From positions 62,001-126,000 of the forward strand of contig NZ_SADT02000003.1 in NCBI RefSeq assembly GCF_004016445.2: 64,000 nucleotides of DNA, written 5' to 3'. Below the pieces are notes generated by a model. It was not told the origin of the DNA, made no database searches, and saw only the letters and a program-made list of their open reading frames with translations. The position numbers and the translations under genes were made by a program. Source of the DNA: Mesorhizobium sp. M2E.F.Ca.ET.219.01.1.1 (GTDB lineage Bacteria > Pseudomonadota > Alphaproteobacteria > Rhizobiales > Rhizobiaceae). Position 1 is the first letter of the stretch. Each line of letters begins with the position of its first letter. Of the stretch, positions 18,918 through 27,322 are shown one piece after another.

Positions 18918-19859
18918 ATGCTGGAAAACAAGACGATCACGCGCGAGCGCATCGCCGCCGTGGAGCCGCGCATCCGCCCCTATGTCCGCCACACGCCGGT
19001 CATGCGCGTCGACATGGCGGATTTCGGCCTCCCCGCCTTTCCGGTTGATCTGAAGCTCGAATGCCTGCAGCATTCAGGCTCCTTCAAGGCGCGCGGCGCC
19101 TTCACCAACCTGCTGACGCGGCCGGTGCCGGAAGCTGGCGTCGTCGCGGCGTCGGGCGGCAACCACGGCGCGGCGGTCGCATATGCCGCCATGAAGCTCG
19201 GCCACAAGGCGTCGATTTTCGTGCCGGAGGTCAGCCCGCCGGCCAAACTCGCGCGCATTCGCGGCTATGGCGCGGATCTGGTCGTCGGCGGCGCCCGCTA
19301 TGCCGAGGCGCTAGCCGCCAGCGAGGACTTCGCGGCCAGGACCGGCGCCCTGCAGATCCACGCCTTCAACCAAGAAGAAACGTTGCTCGGCCAGGGCACG
19401 CTGGGCCTGGAGATCGAGGCCGATCTGCCCGAAATCGACACGCTGCTGGTTGCCGTCGGCGGCGGCGGCCTGATCGGCGGCATCGCCGCCTGGTTCGCTG
19501 GCCGCATCCGCATCGTCGCCATCGAGCCCGAGGGCGCGCCAACGCTTTACCGCGCCTTGGAGGCCGGAGAGCCGGTCGATGCGCCCGCCGAAGGCATCGC
19601 CGCCGATTCGCTGGCGCCGAAGCGCGTCGGCGCGATGATGTTCCCGATCGCCGAAGCCTTCGTCGCGCGCTCTATCCTGGTCAGCGACGACGACATCATA
19701 GCTGCGCAGAAGGCGCTGTGGGACCGCGTGCGAATCATCGCCGAGCCGGGCGGCGCCGCGGCCTTCGCCGCCATGCTTTCCGGGCGCTATGTGCCCTCGG
19801 AGGGCGAGCGCGTGGCGATTCTGGTCTGCGGTTCCAACACGAATCCCGCCAATTTCTGA
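18918..19859 (+). CDS. Threonine/serine dehydratase family protein
   Basis: 313-residue fold-type II PLP enzyme. The PLP lysine is K57 in 'SGSFKARGA'; 'ASGGNHGAAVAYAA' holds the cofactor asparagine, and the glycine-rich phosphate loop 'VGGGGLIGG' begins at residue 180. There is no C-terminal regulatory ACT domain, so it resembles catabolic threonine dehydratase or serine racemase rather than biosynthetic IlvA. It would deaminate threonine or serine to the 2-oxo acid. Inserted between lysA and the TIGR02302 gene. Exact substrate uncertain. Confidence 0.82.
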   Translation: MLENKTITRERIAAVEPRIRPYVRHTPVMRVDMADFGLPAFPVDLKLECLQHSGSFKARGAFTNLLTRPVPEAGVVAASGGNHGAAVAYAAMKLGHKASIFVPEVSPPAKLARIRGYGADLVVGGARYAEALAASEDFAARTGALQIHAFNQEETLLGQGTLGLEIEADLPEIDTLLVAVGGGGLIGGIAAWFAGRIRIVAIEPEGAPTLYRALEAGEPVDAPAEGIAADSLAPKRVGAMMFPIAEAFVARSILVSDDDIIAAQKALWDRVRIIAEPGGAAAFAAMLSGRYVPSEGERVAILVCGSNTNPANF

Positions 19860-19973
19860 TCATAACCCGGCCAAACCGCTTCACGTTTTTGGAACCCGCC
19901 TCGCCTTTGCCGTGTTTGCTGGTATCCTTCTCGCGATGACGTCCGGGCTGTTGTGCCCGGGCAGGAAGGGCCG

Positions 19974-22559
19974 ATGACGGAACGACCCATTTCCAGCGGC
20001 GAACGCGGCCTGGCCTTGCGCCTGGCGCTCAGCCGGTTGGCGACGCGGGCCTCGATGGTCTTCGAGCGCGGCTGGCCGCTCGTGCTGCCGCTGTTGATCA
20101 TCATCAGCCTGTTTCTCAGCTTTTCGTGGTTCGGCCTGTTCCCGCGTCTGCCCGACGTGGCGCGCATCGGCCTCTTGATCCTGTTCGCCCTGTCCGGGGT
20201 CGCGGCGCTCTATCCGCTGCGTTTCTTCCGTGTGCCATCGGCCGCCGAGGTCGACAGGCGCATCGAGGCGGCGAACCGATTGCTGCACAGCCCGGTGCAG
20301 GTGCAGACCGACCGGCCGAGCGGCGCCGAGAGCATCTTCTCGCAGGCGTTGTGGCGCGAGCACCAGAAGCGGATGGCCGAGCGGCTGTCGAGCCTCGGCG
20401 CCGACCGGCCGCGCAGCCGCGTGCCGGACTACGACCGCTGGGGCCTGCGCGCCGTGGCGGGGCTGCTGTTCGTCACCGCTTTGGCCTTCTCCTTCGGACC
20501 TTTCGGCGGCAGGGTCAGCGACGGCTTCGTTGCCCGCGCCGCGCACGATACCGTGCCGCCGCGCATCGACGCCTGGGTGACGCCGCCCGCCTATACCGGC
20601 AAGGCGCCGCTGTTCCTGACCGCCGATGCCAACCAGGCGGTCCAGACCTTCTCGGTGCCGCAAGGCAGCGACGTTTCGCTGCGCGTCACCGGCGGTTCCG
20701 GCGAGGAGACGCTGAGCTACGCCGATCAAGGCGGCAATGCGCGCGCCATCGAGCCCGCGGCGCCCAAAGGCCCCGCGCCCGCCAGCCAGGCCGCGCCCAA
20801 AGTGCGCCAGTTCTCCGGCAAACTGGATTCGAACGGCACGCTGACGCTTAGATCCGCCGAAAGCGATCTCGGCCACTGGGCCTTTGCCGTCATTCCCGAC
20901 AAGCCGCCGGCGATCCGCTTCGTCGGCGAGCCGAAGCGCGCCGTCAACGGCGCCATCGAGCTGAACTACGAGATCGATGACGATTACGGCGCCGCCTCCG
21001 CCAAGGCCGTTTTCGAGCTGTCGGACCCGCCGGCCGCCCATGCGCATCCGCTCTACGGCCCGCCGGACCTGCCGCTGACCCTGCCGCGCCGCGGCGGCAA
21101 GACGAACGCGGCCAAGACGACCAAGGACCTGACCGAGCATGTCTGGGCCGGCAGCGGCATCAAGTTGACGCTGAGCGTCACCGACGATGCCGGCCACACC
21201 GCGACCAGCGAAACCAAGACGCTTGTGATGCCCGAACGGCCCTTCGCCAACCCGTTGGCCCGCGCGGTGATCGAGCAGCGCCGGCTGCTGGCGCTCGACA
21301 CCAACGCCAAGCCCCGCGTTCTGGATCTGATGGACGCGATCACGCTGCGGCCCGAGGACACGTTCGACAACATGTCGAATTATCTCGCCATCATGAGCGC
21401 CAGGAGCCGGCTGAAGCTCTCCGAGAGCGACGACCAGCTGCGCAACGTCGTAGCCTATCTTTGGGAGATCGCGCTCGGCATCGAGGAGGGCAATCTGTCG
21501 GCCGCCGAGCGGCGGCTGCGCCAGGCGCAGCAGGCGCTGCAGGACGCCATCAAGAACGGCGCCAGCGATCAGGAGATCGAGAAGGCGATGAAGGAACTGC
21601 GCGAGGCGATGAACCAGTTCCTGCAGGAATTCGCCCAGCGCGCGCAGCAGAATCCAAATGCGCCGCAGATGCAGCAGAACGGCCGCGAGCTGCGCCAGAG
21701 CGACATCGACCGCATGATGGACCAGATCGAGAACCTGGCCAAATCCGGCGATCGCGACAAGGCCCAGCAGCTTCTCTCCGAGCTGCAGGACATGATGAAC
21801 AACCTGCAGGCCGGCCGCCAGCAGCAGGGCGCCGAGCAGGACAGCGAGCTGCGCCAGCAGATGGACAAGCTCGGCGACATCATGCGACGCCAGCAGGAGA
21901 TGATGAACGACACCTTCCGCCTCGACCAGATGCAGCGCGGGCAGCGCGGCCAGGACGGCGATCAACAGATGGGCGAGGATGGCGAGCCGCAACAGGGCCA
22001 GGACGAGCAGCGGCCCGGCCCCGGCGAGGACCGCGATCCGCTGGGGCGGCCGAAAATGTCGCCGAAAGACCTCGCCGATGCGCTGAAGCAGCTGCAGGAA
22101 GGACAGGGCCAGCTGCAGAGCGAGCTAGACCAGTTGAAGAAGGGCCTGGAAGGCATGGGCATGGAGCCCAACGAGGGTTTTGGTGAGGCCGGCAAGTCGA
22201 TGGGCGACGCCGAGCATTCGCTCGGCCAGGGCGATGGCGACCAGGCAGTCGGCCACCAGGGCCGCGCGCTGGAAGCGCTGCGCCGCGGCGCCAAGGACAT
22301 GATGAAGCAGATGCAGGCCATGCAGGGCGACCAGGGGGGCAGCGAGCAGGGTGGGCGCCAGCAGGGTGCCGACCGCGATCCCCTCGGTCGGCCGCGCGCC
22401 ACCAATGGCCCTGATGACGGCACCTCGGTCAAGGTTCCCGACGAGATCGACGTTCAGCGCGCCCGCCAGATCCTCGACGCGATCCGCAAGCGGCTCGGCA
22501 ACGCGCTGAGCCCCGACATCGAGCGCAGCTATCTCGAACGGCTGCTGGAGCTGAAGTAG
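19974..22559 (+). CDS. TIGR02302/DUF4175 membrane protein
   Basis: 861-residue protein typical of alphaproteobacteria, function unknown. Two membrane segments lie near the N-terminus (about residues 38-80), with another hydrophobic stretch near 155-175. A long region with strand-like segments follows, then a highly charged glutamine-rich, coiled-coil-like C-terminal half ('RRQQEMMNDTFRLDQMQRGQ', 'QEGQGQLQSELDQLKKG') with a 'DRDPLGRP' motif appearing twice. The start at ATG 19974 avoids a seven-codon extension that lacks an ATG. Codon-poor stretches near 21.8-22.4 kb reflect Q/G/E/D bias rather than transfer. Confidence 0.85.
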   Translation: MTERPISSGERGLALRLALSRLATRASMVFERGWPLVLPLLIIISLFLSFSWFGLFPRLPDVARIGLLILFALSGVAALYPLRFFRVPSAAEVDRRIEAANRLLHSPVQVQTDRPSGAESIFSQALWREHQKRMAERLSSLGADRPRSRVPDYDRWGLRAVAGLLFVTALAFSFGPFGGRVSDGFVARAAHDTVPPRIDAWVTPPAYTGKAPLFLTADANQAVQTFSVPQGSDVSLRVTGGSGEETLSYADQGGNARAIEPAAPKGPAPASQAAPKVRQFSGKLDSNGTLTLRSAESDLGHWAFAVIPDKPPAIRFVGEPKRAVNGAIELNYEIDDDYGAASAKAVFELSDPPAAHAHPLYGPPDLPLTLPRRGGKTNAAKTTKDLTEHVWAGSGIKLTLSVTDDAGHTATSETKTLVMPERPFANPLARAVIEQRRLLALDTNAKPRVLDLMDAITLRPEDTFDNMSNYLAIMSARSRLKLSESDDQLRNVVAYLWEIALGIEEGNLSAAERRLRQAQQALQDAIKNGASDQEIEKAMKELREAMNQFLQEFAQRAQQNPNAPQMQQNGRELRQSDIDRMMDQIENLAKSGDRDKAQQLLSELQDMMNNLQAGRQQQGAEQDSELRQQMDKLGDIMRRQQEMMNDTFRLDQMQRGQRGQDGDQQMGEDGEPQQGQDEQRPGPGEDRDPLGRPKMSPKDLADALKQLQEGQGQLQSELDQLKKGLEGMGMEPNEGFGEAGKSMGDAEHSLGQGDGDQAVGHQGRALEALRRGAKDMMKQMQAMQGDQGGSEQGGRQQGADRDPLGRPRATNGPDDGTSVKVPDEIDVQRARQILDAIRKRLGNALSPDIERSYLERLLELK

Positions 22560-22645
22560 CTTCTGCCTCACAGCTCTTAGACTGGATGTGACGGCCCTTG
22601 CTCACTTTTGGGATTCTGGCGCGAAGGATCGCTATGCGCCGGTAT

Positions 22646-23536
22646 TTATGCCGCAGGCGCGACCTGCCGGGTCAGCATGAAGGCCTCGCGGATGGCGTTT
22701 TCCATGCCGTCGATCGCTTCGCCGGTCGCGAGCGGATTGCGATGCAGGACGACGTTGGAGGAATCGATGTCGCCGAACCCGTCGGCGGCCGTCAGCTCGC
22801 GGCAATCGGGCGGGATGTTGCTGCGCGAGATCGGCGCGATCGCCAGACCGGAAGTCACCGCGAGCGTCAGGCCGCCATTGGTGTCGCTGGTGTAGGCGAC
22901 GCGGTAATCGAGGCTGCGCTGCTGCAGCGACTTGATGGCGAAGTCGCGGCACCAGCCGTTGCGGCTGTAAAGCGCGATCGGCACCGGCCGTTCCTCATGC
23001 ATGTGGTGCAGCGTCGAGGTCACCCAAACCGTCGGGTCGTGCATCAGCACCTCGCCGCCGGAAGAGCCCTCCCATTCGAACACCACCGCGAGATCGAGCT
23101 CGCCGGCCGCCAGCGCCCTCACCTGCGAATCCGAATGCGCGTAGCGCACCGTGACCTCGACGCGCGGATGGCGCTTGGCGAACTCGCCCAGCGCCCTCGA
23201 CAGGATCGAGCGACCGTATTCGGCCGGGATGCCGATGCGCACCAGCCCTCCAAGCGGCGGCGCCACAAGCGAGGCCGCGGTCTCGTCGAGCAGCGAGACG
23301 ATCCGGCGCGCGTTGGCGATTAGCTCGCCGCCGCGGCGCGTCAGTGCCACGCCGCGCGAGCCGCGCTCGAACAGGTTGTCGCCGACCATGTCCTCCAGCT
23401 TCTTCATCTGCATGGAGACGGCCGATTGCGTGCGCCCGGCCTTCTCCGCCGCGCGGGTGAAATTACCGGTTTCGGCCACCGCCACGAAGGTGCGCAGGAG
23501 GTCGCTGTCGAGGACTGGTTTCATCGAATTCGCCAT
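22646..23536 (-). CDS. LysR-family transcriptional regulator
   Basis: 296 residues. N-terminal winged helix-turn-helix at about residues 8-67 ('LLRTFVAVAETGNFTRAAEKAGRTQSAVSMQMKKLEDMVGDNLFERG', split here only by description) followed by a LysR substrate-binding domain. Divergent from a DMT-family transporter, which it may regulate, although the 198-base gap also contains a plus-strand terminator. A second in-frame ATG four codons in is an alternative start. Ligand unknown. Confidence 0.88.
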   Translation of the reverse strand: MANSMKPVLDSDLLRTFVAVAETGNFTRAAEKAGRTQSAVSMQMKKLEDMVGDNLFERGSRGVALTRRGGELIANARRIVSLLDETAASLVAPPLGGLVRIGIPAEYGRSILSRALGEFAKRHPRVEVTVRYAHSDSQVRALAAGELDLAVVFEWEGSSGGEVLMHDPTVWVTSTLHHMHEERPVPIALYSRNGWCRDFAIKSLQQRSLDYRVAYTSDTNGGLTLAVTSGLAIAPISRSNIPPDCRELTAADGFGDIDSSNVVLHRNPLATGEAIDGMENAIREAFMLTRQVAPAA

Positions 23537-23665
23537 AAGAAAATCTGATTGCTGGCATCATTCCAATTCGTTTGCAACATGTCAAACGGCGCAGGATAGT
23601 CACCATACCCATTGGATATGCGGTCGCGAAATCGGCCGCGGACCAATCGAAGAGTCCTCACTCGT

Positions 23666-23699
23666 ACCCGCTGCCTGAAAACGGTAGCGGGTTCTTTTT
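23666..23699 (+). terminator. Intrinsic terminator in the leader of the DMT transporter
   Basis: ACCCGCT (23666-23672) pairs with AGCGGGT (23686-23692) and is followed by a T-rich tract to 23699. It lies 36 bases before the transporter start and downstream of the divergent LysR gene, so it does not close any annotated plus-strand gene. It may be an attenuator. Confidence 0.6.
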
Positions 23700-23734
23700 G
23701 CTGGTAGATTGCGGCTCGCGGGGGGCCGAGACTG

Positions 23735-24688
23735 ATGCAGAAACGGATGGTGCTAGGCATTCTGAGCCTCTGCCTGGGCGTGCTGGTCTTTTCGCTGCAG
23801 GATCCGCTGGTGAAGGCGGTGTCGGGCGGCTATCCGGTGACCGAGGTGATGGCGATCCGCGCCATCGTGGCGCTGCCGATCCTGATCGTCATCGTCCAGG
23901 CCGATGTCGGCCTGAAGGCGGTTCTGTCGAAGCGCTTCGGCATGCTGACGCTGCGCGCCTTCATCCAGTTCTCGTCCTACACTGTCTATTACCTAGCGAT
24001 CGCAGCCTTGCCGCTGGCCGACGCGGTGGCGCTCTATTTCATGGCGCCGCTGTTCATAATGGCGATGGCCGGCCCCTATCTCGGCGAGCGCGTCTCCTGG
24101 AAAACGCTGGCGACGGTGCTGATCGGCCTTGTCGGCGTGCTGGTGATGGTGCGTCCCGGCGCCGGCGTGTTCGACTGGGCGGCGCTGCTGTCGCTGGGCT
24201 CGGCCTTCCTGTATGGCTTTTCGCAGTTGATGGCGCGGCGGATCGGCGACACCGAATCATCGACGGTGATGGCCTTCTACCAGAACGGCGCCTATCTCAG
24301 CGGCGCCATCACGGTCGCGACCATCTTCCACCTCGCCGGCATCACCCATGCGGCGCATCCGAGCGTCGATTTCCTGGTACGGCCATGGGTGTGGCCGACA
24401 ATGCCGGATTTCCTGAAGATGGCTGCTTGCGGATTCGTCGCTTCCGCCGGCATGATCCTGCTGTCGCAGGCCTACCGGATGGCGCCGGCCAACCGCGTCG
24501 CGACGTTCGAATACACTGGCATCCTGTGGTCGCCGCTGTGGGGCTTCCTGTTCTTCGCCGAAGTGCCGCGCGAGACGACCGTGCTGGGCGCGGTGCTGAT
24601 CATCGGCGCCGGCCTGCTTGCGCTCAACGGTGAACGGCGGCGAAGCGCCGCGCCGGCGACCGGTGCGGTCTCAAGCGAAGCAGCTTAA
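23735..24688 (+). CDS. EamA/DMT-family transporter
   Basis: 317-residue inner-membrane protein with ten hydrophobic segments in two EamA repeats ('PLVKAVSGGYPVTEVMAIRA', 'LGERVSWKTLATVLIGLVGVLVMVRPG'), typical of drug/metabolite exporters. Substrate unknown. Its 3' end overlaps the convergent response-regulator gene by 18 bases. A terminator-like hairpin in its leader suggests conditional transcription. Confidence 0.87.
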   Translation: MQKRMVLGILSLCLGVLVFSLQDPLVKAVSGGYPVTEVMAIRAIVALPILIVIVQADVGLKAVLSKRFGMLTLRAFIQFSSYTVYYLAIAALPLADAVALYFMAPLFIMAMAGPYLGERVSWKTLATVLIGLVGVLVMVRPGAGVFDWAALLSLGSAFLYGFSQLMARRIGDTESSTVMAFYQNGAYLSGAITVATIFHLAGITHAAHPSVDFLVRPWVWPTMPDFLKMAACGFVASAGMILLSQAYRMAPANRVATFEYTGILWSPLWGFLFFAEVPRETTVLGAVLIIGAGLLALNGERRRSAAPATGAVSSEAA

Positions 24689-25042
24689 TGCCTTGCCGAC
24701 GCGGGCGCGGATCTCGGCCAGCGTGAACGGCTTCTGCACGACATCGAGGATGATGCCGTTCAGTTCCTCGGCGCGCTCGCGCTGGTCGGCATAGCCGGTC
24801 ATCAGCATGATCTTCATCGTCGGGAACTCTCTTGCGGCGGCAGTCGCCATCTCGATGCCGTCCATCTCCGGCATGCGGATATCGGACACCACCAGATCGT
24901 AGCCCCCGTGGGCCTGCCGGATCGTATCCAGCCCCTGCGCGCCGTCGGTGGCGATGGTGACATGATGGCCGTCGCGCTCGAGCGCGCGGGCGGCGAGGGT
25001 GCGGACGGACTCATCGTCCTCGACGATCAGAAGCTTTGCCAT
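24671..25042 (-). CDS. Single-domain response regulator (CheY-like receiver)
   Basis: 123-residue stand-alone receiver domain. Acidic pocket E8-D9-D10, phospho-acceptor D54 in 'VVSDIRMPEMDG', switch T82 in 'LMTGYAD' and K104 in 'QKPF' are all present. No output domain, so it must act by protein contact. It resembles CpdR-like receivers that control ClpXP proteolysis in alphaproteobacteria, but the match is not decisive. Encoded downstream of hpt on the same strand. Convergent overlap with the DMT gene. Confidence 0.85.
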   Translation of the reverse strand: MAKLLIVEDDESVRTLAARALERDGHHVTIATDGAQGLDTIRQAHGGYDLVVSDIRMPEMDGIEMATAAAREFPTMKIMLMTGYADQRERAEELNGIILDVVQKPFTLAEIRARVGKALSCFA

Positions 25043-25125
25043 GCCGAGATAGATGCCGCCGAAACGTTGACGTTTTCTGAAAATTCTAACGATCGGCGGC
25101 TTTTCGGGATGACTTCGTCGCCCCC

Positions 25126-25668
25126 TCAGGCGTCGCCCTTCACCACCCCGACAAACGGCAGCTCGCGGAACGCATGGGCGACGTCCATGCCATAGCCGAC
25201 GACGAAATAGTCCGGGCAGTCGAAGCCGACATAGTCGGCATTGAGCGCGGTCTGGCGGCGCATGCGCTTGTCGAGCAGCACCGCGATGGCGCAGCTCTTG
25301 GCGCCGCGCGAAAGCATCAGGTCGCGGGTATAGGAAAGCGTCTTGCCGGATTCCAGTATGTCGTCGATCAGAAGCACGTCGCGGCCGGCAACCTCGTTGT
25401 CGATGTCGCGCAGCACCCTTACCTCGCCGCTCGTGGTGCCTGCGCCGTAGCTGGAGATGAAGATGAATTCGACTTCCGGCGACAGGCCGACATCATGCAT
25501 GGCGCGGATGAGATCGGCGGCGAAGACGAACGAGCCCTTGAGGATCGAGATCACCAGCAGATCATGATAGTCGCGTCCGGCGATTTCCTTGGCGAGCTCG
25601 AGATTGCGGCGTGCGATCGCCGACGCCGAAAACAGGACCTCGATGTCCTTGCCACGCACAACTGGCAT
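25126..25668 (-). CDS. hpt: Hypoxanthine phosphoribosyltransferase
   Basis: 180-residue purine-salvage enzyme converting hypoxanthine (and guanine) with PRPP to IMP/GMP. The PRPP-binding motif 'VLLIDDILESGKT' and the flexible-loop region 'SSYGAGTTSGEV' are present; 'DYFVVGYGMD' provides base contacts. The ATG at 25668 has an AAGGA site seven bases upstream; an in-frame GTG seven codons earlier is less likely. Followed on the same strand by the receiver-domain gene. Confidence 0.92.
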   Translation of the reverse strand: MPVVRGKDIEVLFSASAIARRNLELAKEIAGRDYHDLLVISILKGSFVFAADLIRAMHDVGLSPEVEFIFISSYGAGTTSGEVRVLRDIDNEVAGRDVLLIDDILESGKTLSYTRDLMLSRGAKSCAIAVLLDKRMRRQTALNADYVGFDCPDYFVVGYGMDVAHAFRELPFVGVVKGDA

Positions 25669-25713
25669 TCTTTTGTCCTTCAAAACCACCTAGGAAGCCG
25701 GGCGCTAGGTTTG

Positions 25714-25841
25714 TCGAGATTCAGGTCAGGCCGAGCCGAAAATGATGGCTTTCGAGAACCGGAGCGGAGCGTACATTCAGTACGTGAGCACTGGAAGCGC
25801 AGAAAGCCGTCGTTTGCAGGCCGGCCTCACCTGAATATCGA
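25714..25841. repeat. Palindromic-ended intergenic element, copy 1 of 2 (128 bp)
   Basis: The ends are imperfect inverted repeats (TCGAGATTCAGGTCAGGCC at the left, its near reverse complement at the right ending TATCGA). The core matches the element at 36145-36294, including AACCGGAGCG, GTACGTGAGCA and GCGCAGAAAGCCGTC. No coding potential. It lies between two minus-strand genes and resembles a RIME- or MITE-like rhizobial element. Confidence 0.75.
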
Positions 25842-25846
25842 TACAC

Positions 25847-26482
25847 CTAGCCGGCGAAGATTACGGAGACTGTTTTGACCCCGTCTTTAGGCACATCGAG
25901 GCGGCTGGAAAAGCCGAATCTTTCGCCGGGCGCCAGCGAGCGATTGGATGTCCCCAGCCTGTAGCGGATGATATTGCTGTCGTTGTCGGTGACGCGGATT
26001 TCCAGCGGTGGCAAGGTTTGCGGTGTCACACCGTCATTCGCCGCCTCGCCATCGACGAACAACACTGGCTTCAGGCCGGACGCGTCGATGCGCGACGTCA
26101 CGCCGGAAATGGTCAGCGCGCTCGCCGGCGCAGCGTTCGTCCAGAACGGGCCCTGCCGGATCAGCGCATGGCCGCCCGACACCCAGAAGGAGACCAGCGC
26201 AATGCCGACGCCGGCGATCCAGAACAGCGGGCCGCCGCGTGAAGGCCGCGACGGCGTGGCATCCGGCTTGCGCAGCATGCCCATGCCCTCGATCGACGGC
26301 GTCGGCGGGATCTGCGGCTGGGGTGGCGACCGCTCCGGATGCGCGGCAAAACGCGGCAGCACCACATAGTCGGCATCGACGATGTCGGCCGCATTGGACA
26401 CGACGCGCTCCGGCGCGGCATTTGTTGCCGGCCCGGTCATGATTTCGCCGGAAACGGGGCGCGCGATTCTGTTCTCAGCCAT
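25847..26482 (-). CDS. Hypothetical single-span membrane protein divergent from ftsE
   Basis: 211 residues, no confident family. A proline-rich cytoplasmic N-terminal half (about 1-85) leads to one membrane segment near 86-105 ('PLFWIAGVGIALVSFWVSGG'). The extracytoplasmic C-terminal half resembles the beta-rich domain of DUF3426/FxLYD-type proteins ('VLFVDGEAAND', 'LAPGERFGFSSRLDVPKDG'). In related genomes a zinc-ribbon DUF3426 protein lies beside ftsE; this one has no visible CxxC ribbon. It shares the upstream region with ftsE, suggesting an envelope or division role (inference). Confidence 0.65.
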   Translation of the reverse strand: MAENRIARPVSGEIMTGPATNAAPERVVSNAADIVDADYVVLPRFAAHPERSPPQPQIPPTPSIEGMGMLRKPDATPSRPSRGGPLFWIAGVGIALVSFWVSGGHALIRQGPFWTNAAPASALTISGVTSRIDASGLKPVLFVDGEAANDGVTPQTLPPLEIRVTDNDSNIIRYRLGTSNRSLAPGERFGFSSRLDVPKDGVKTVSVIFAG

Positions 26483-26578
26483 TACGGCACCAGTGCAGTC
26501 TTCGTTTCTTTTGCGTAAACGGAATTGGTTAACGCTTCCCCACCGGAATGGCCTTGACGAGTACCGATCGTTGAAAAA

Positions 26579-26593
26579 TTAACCGCCGGTTAA
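26579..26593. promoter_or_regulatory. Candidate CtrA box upstream of ftsE
   Basis: A perfect TTAA-N7-TTAA (TTAA 26579-26582, TTAA 26590-26593), the full CtrA-binding pattern of alphaproteobacteria, lies 69 bases before the ftsE start and 96 after the divergent gene start. It would couple ftsEX transcription to the cell-cycle regulator CtrA. Motif seen; binding inferred. Confidence 0.45.
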
Positions 26594-26662
26594 CCATGCC
26601 GGCCGATGGTCTGTTAATGTAGATTGTGGCGCGTCGCCGCCGAGAGTTTCAGGTCGCCGAAC

Positions 26663-27322
26663 GTGATCCGCTTCGAAAATGTCGGCCTCCGCTATGGCAT
26701 GGGTCCGGAAATCCTCCGCGACATCTCCCTGCACATTCCGGAGCGCTCCTTTCAGTTCCTGAGCGGCCCCTCGGGCGCCGGCAAGACGACGTTGCTGCGC
26801 CTTTTGTTCATGTCGCTGAAGCCGACGCGCGGCCTGATCACCATCTTCGGCAAGGACCGCTCGCGCATTTCGCGCAGCGAACTGCCGCTGCTGCGCCGCC
26901 GCATCGGGGTGGTGTTCCAGGATTTCCGCCTGCTCGACCACATGACGACCTACGAGAATGTCGCGCTGCCCTTGCGCGTGCGTGGGCGCGAGGAGGCCGG
27001 CTACCGCACCGACGTCACCGAGCTTCTGAAATGGGTCGGCCTCGGCGACCGCATGCATGTGCTGCCGCCGGTGCTGTCGGGTGGCGAGAAGCAGCGCGCT
27101 GCGATAGCGCGGGCGCTGATCGAGCAGCCGGAGATCCTGTTGGCCGACGAGCCGACCGGCAATGTCGACCCGCCGCTGGCGCGCCGGCTGCTGAGACTCT
27201 TTATCGAGCTCAACCGACTGGGCACCGCCGTCGTCATCGCCACCCATGACCTCGGCCTCATGGAGCAGGTCGATGCGCGCCGCATGATTTTGGCCGGTGG
27301 AAGGTTGGACGTCTATGACTGA
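26663..27322 (+). CDS. ftsE: Cell-division ATP-binding protein FtsE
   Basis: 219-residue ABC ATPase of the FtsEX complex, which activates septal peptidoglycan hydrolysis at the inner membrane. Walker A GPSGAGKTT (35-43), signature LSGGEKQR, Walker B 'ILLADEPTGNVD' and H-loop 'IATHD' are intact. The GTG at 26663 is chosen as start: it has AGG upstream and the FtsE-type 'MIRFENVGLRYG' follows; an in-frame upstream start would add 13 unusual residues. Overlaps ftsX by eight bases. Confidence 0.92.
   Translation: MIRFENVGLRYGMGPEILRDISLHIPERSFQFLSGPSGAGKTTLLRLLFMSLKPTRGLITIFGKDRSRISRSELPLLRRRIGVVFQDFRLLDHMTTYENVALPLRVRGREEAGYRTDVTELLKWVGLGDRMHVLPPVLSGGEKQRAAIARALIEQPEILLADEPTGNVDPPLARRLLRLFIELNRLGTAVVIATHDLGLMEQVDARRMILAGGRLDVYD

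Noticed and set aside
19881..21992. 703-codon frame antisense to the TIGR02302 gene
   Set aside because: Long open frame caused by GC-rich codon bias; no motif, and the sense gene is convincing.
21760..22400. Possible transferred or repeat DNA inside the TIGR02302 gene
   Set aside because: The unusual composition follows from a Gln/Gly/Asp-rich coiled-coil protein segment that is normal for this family.
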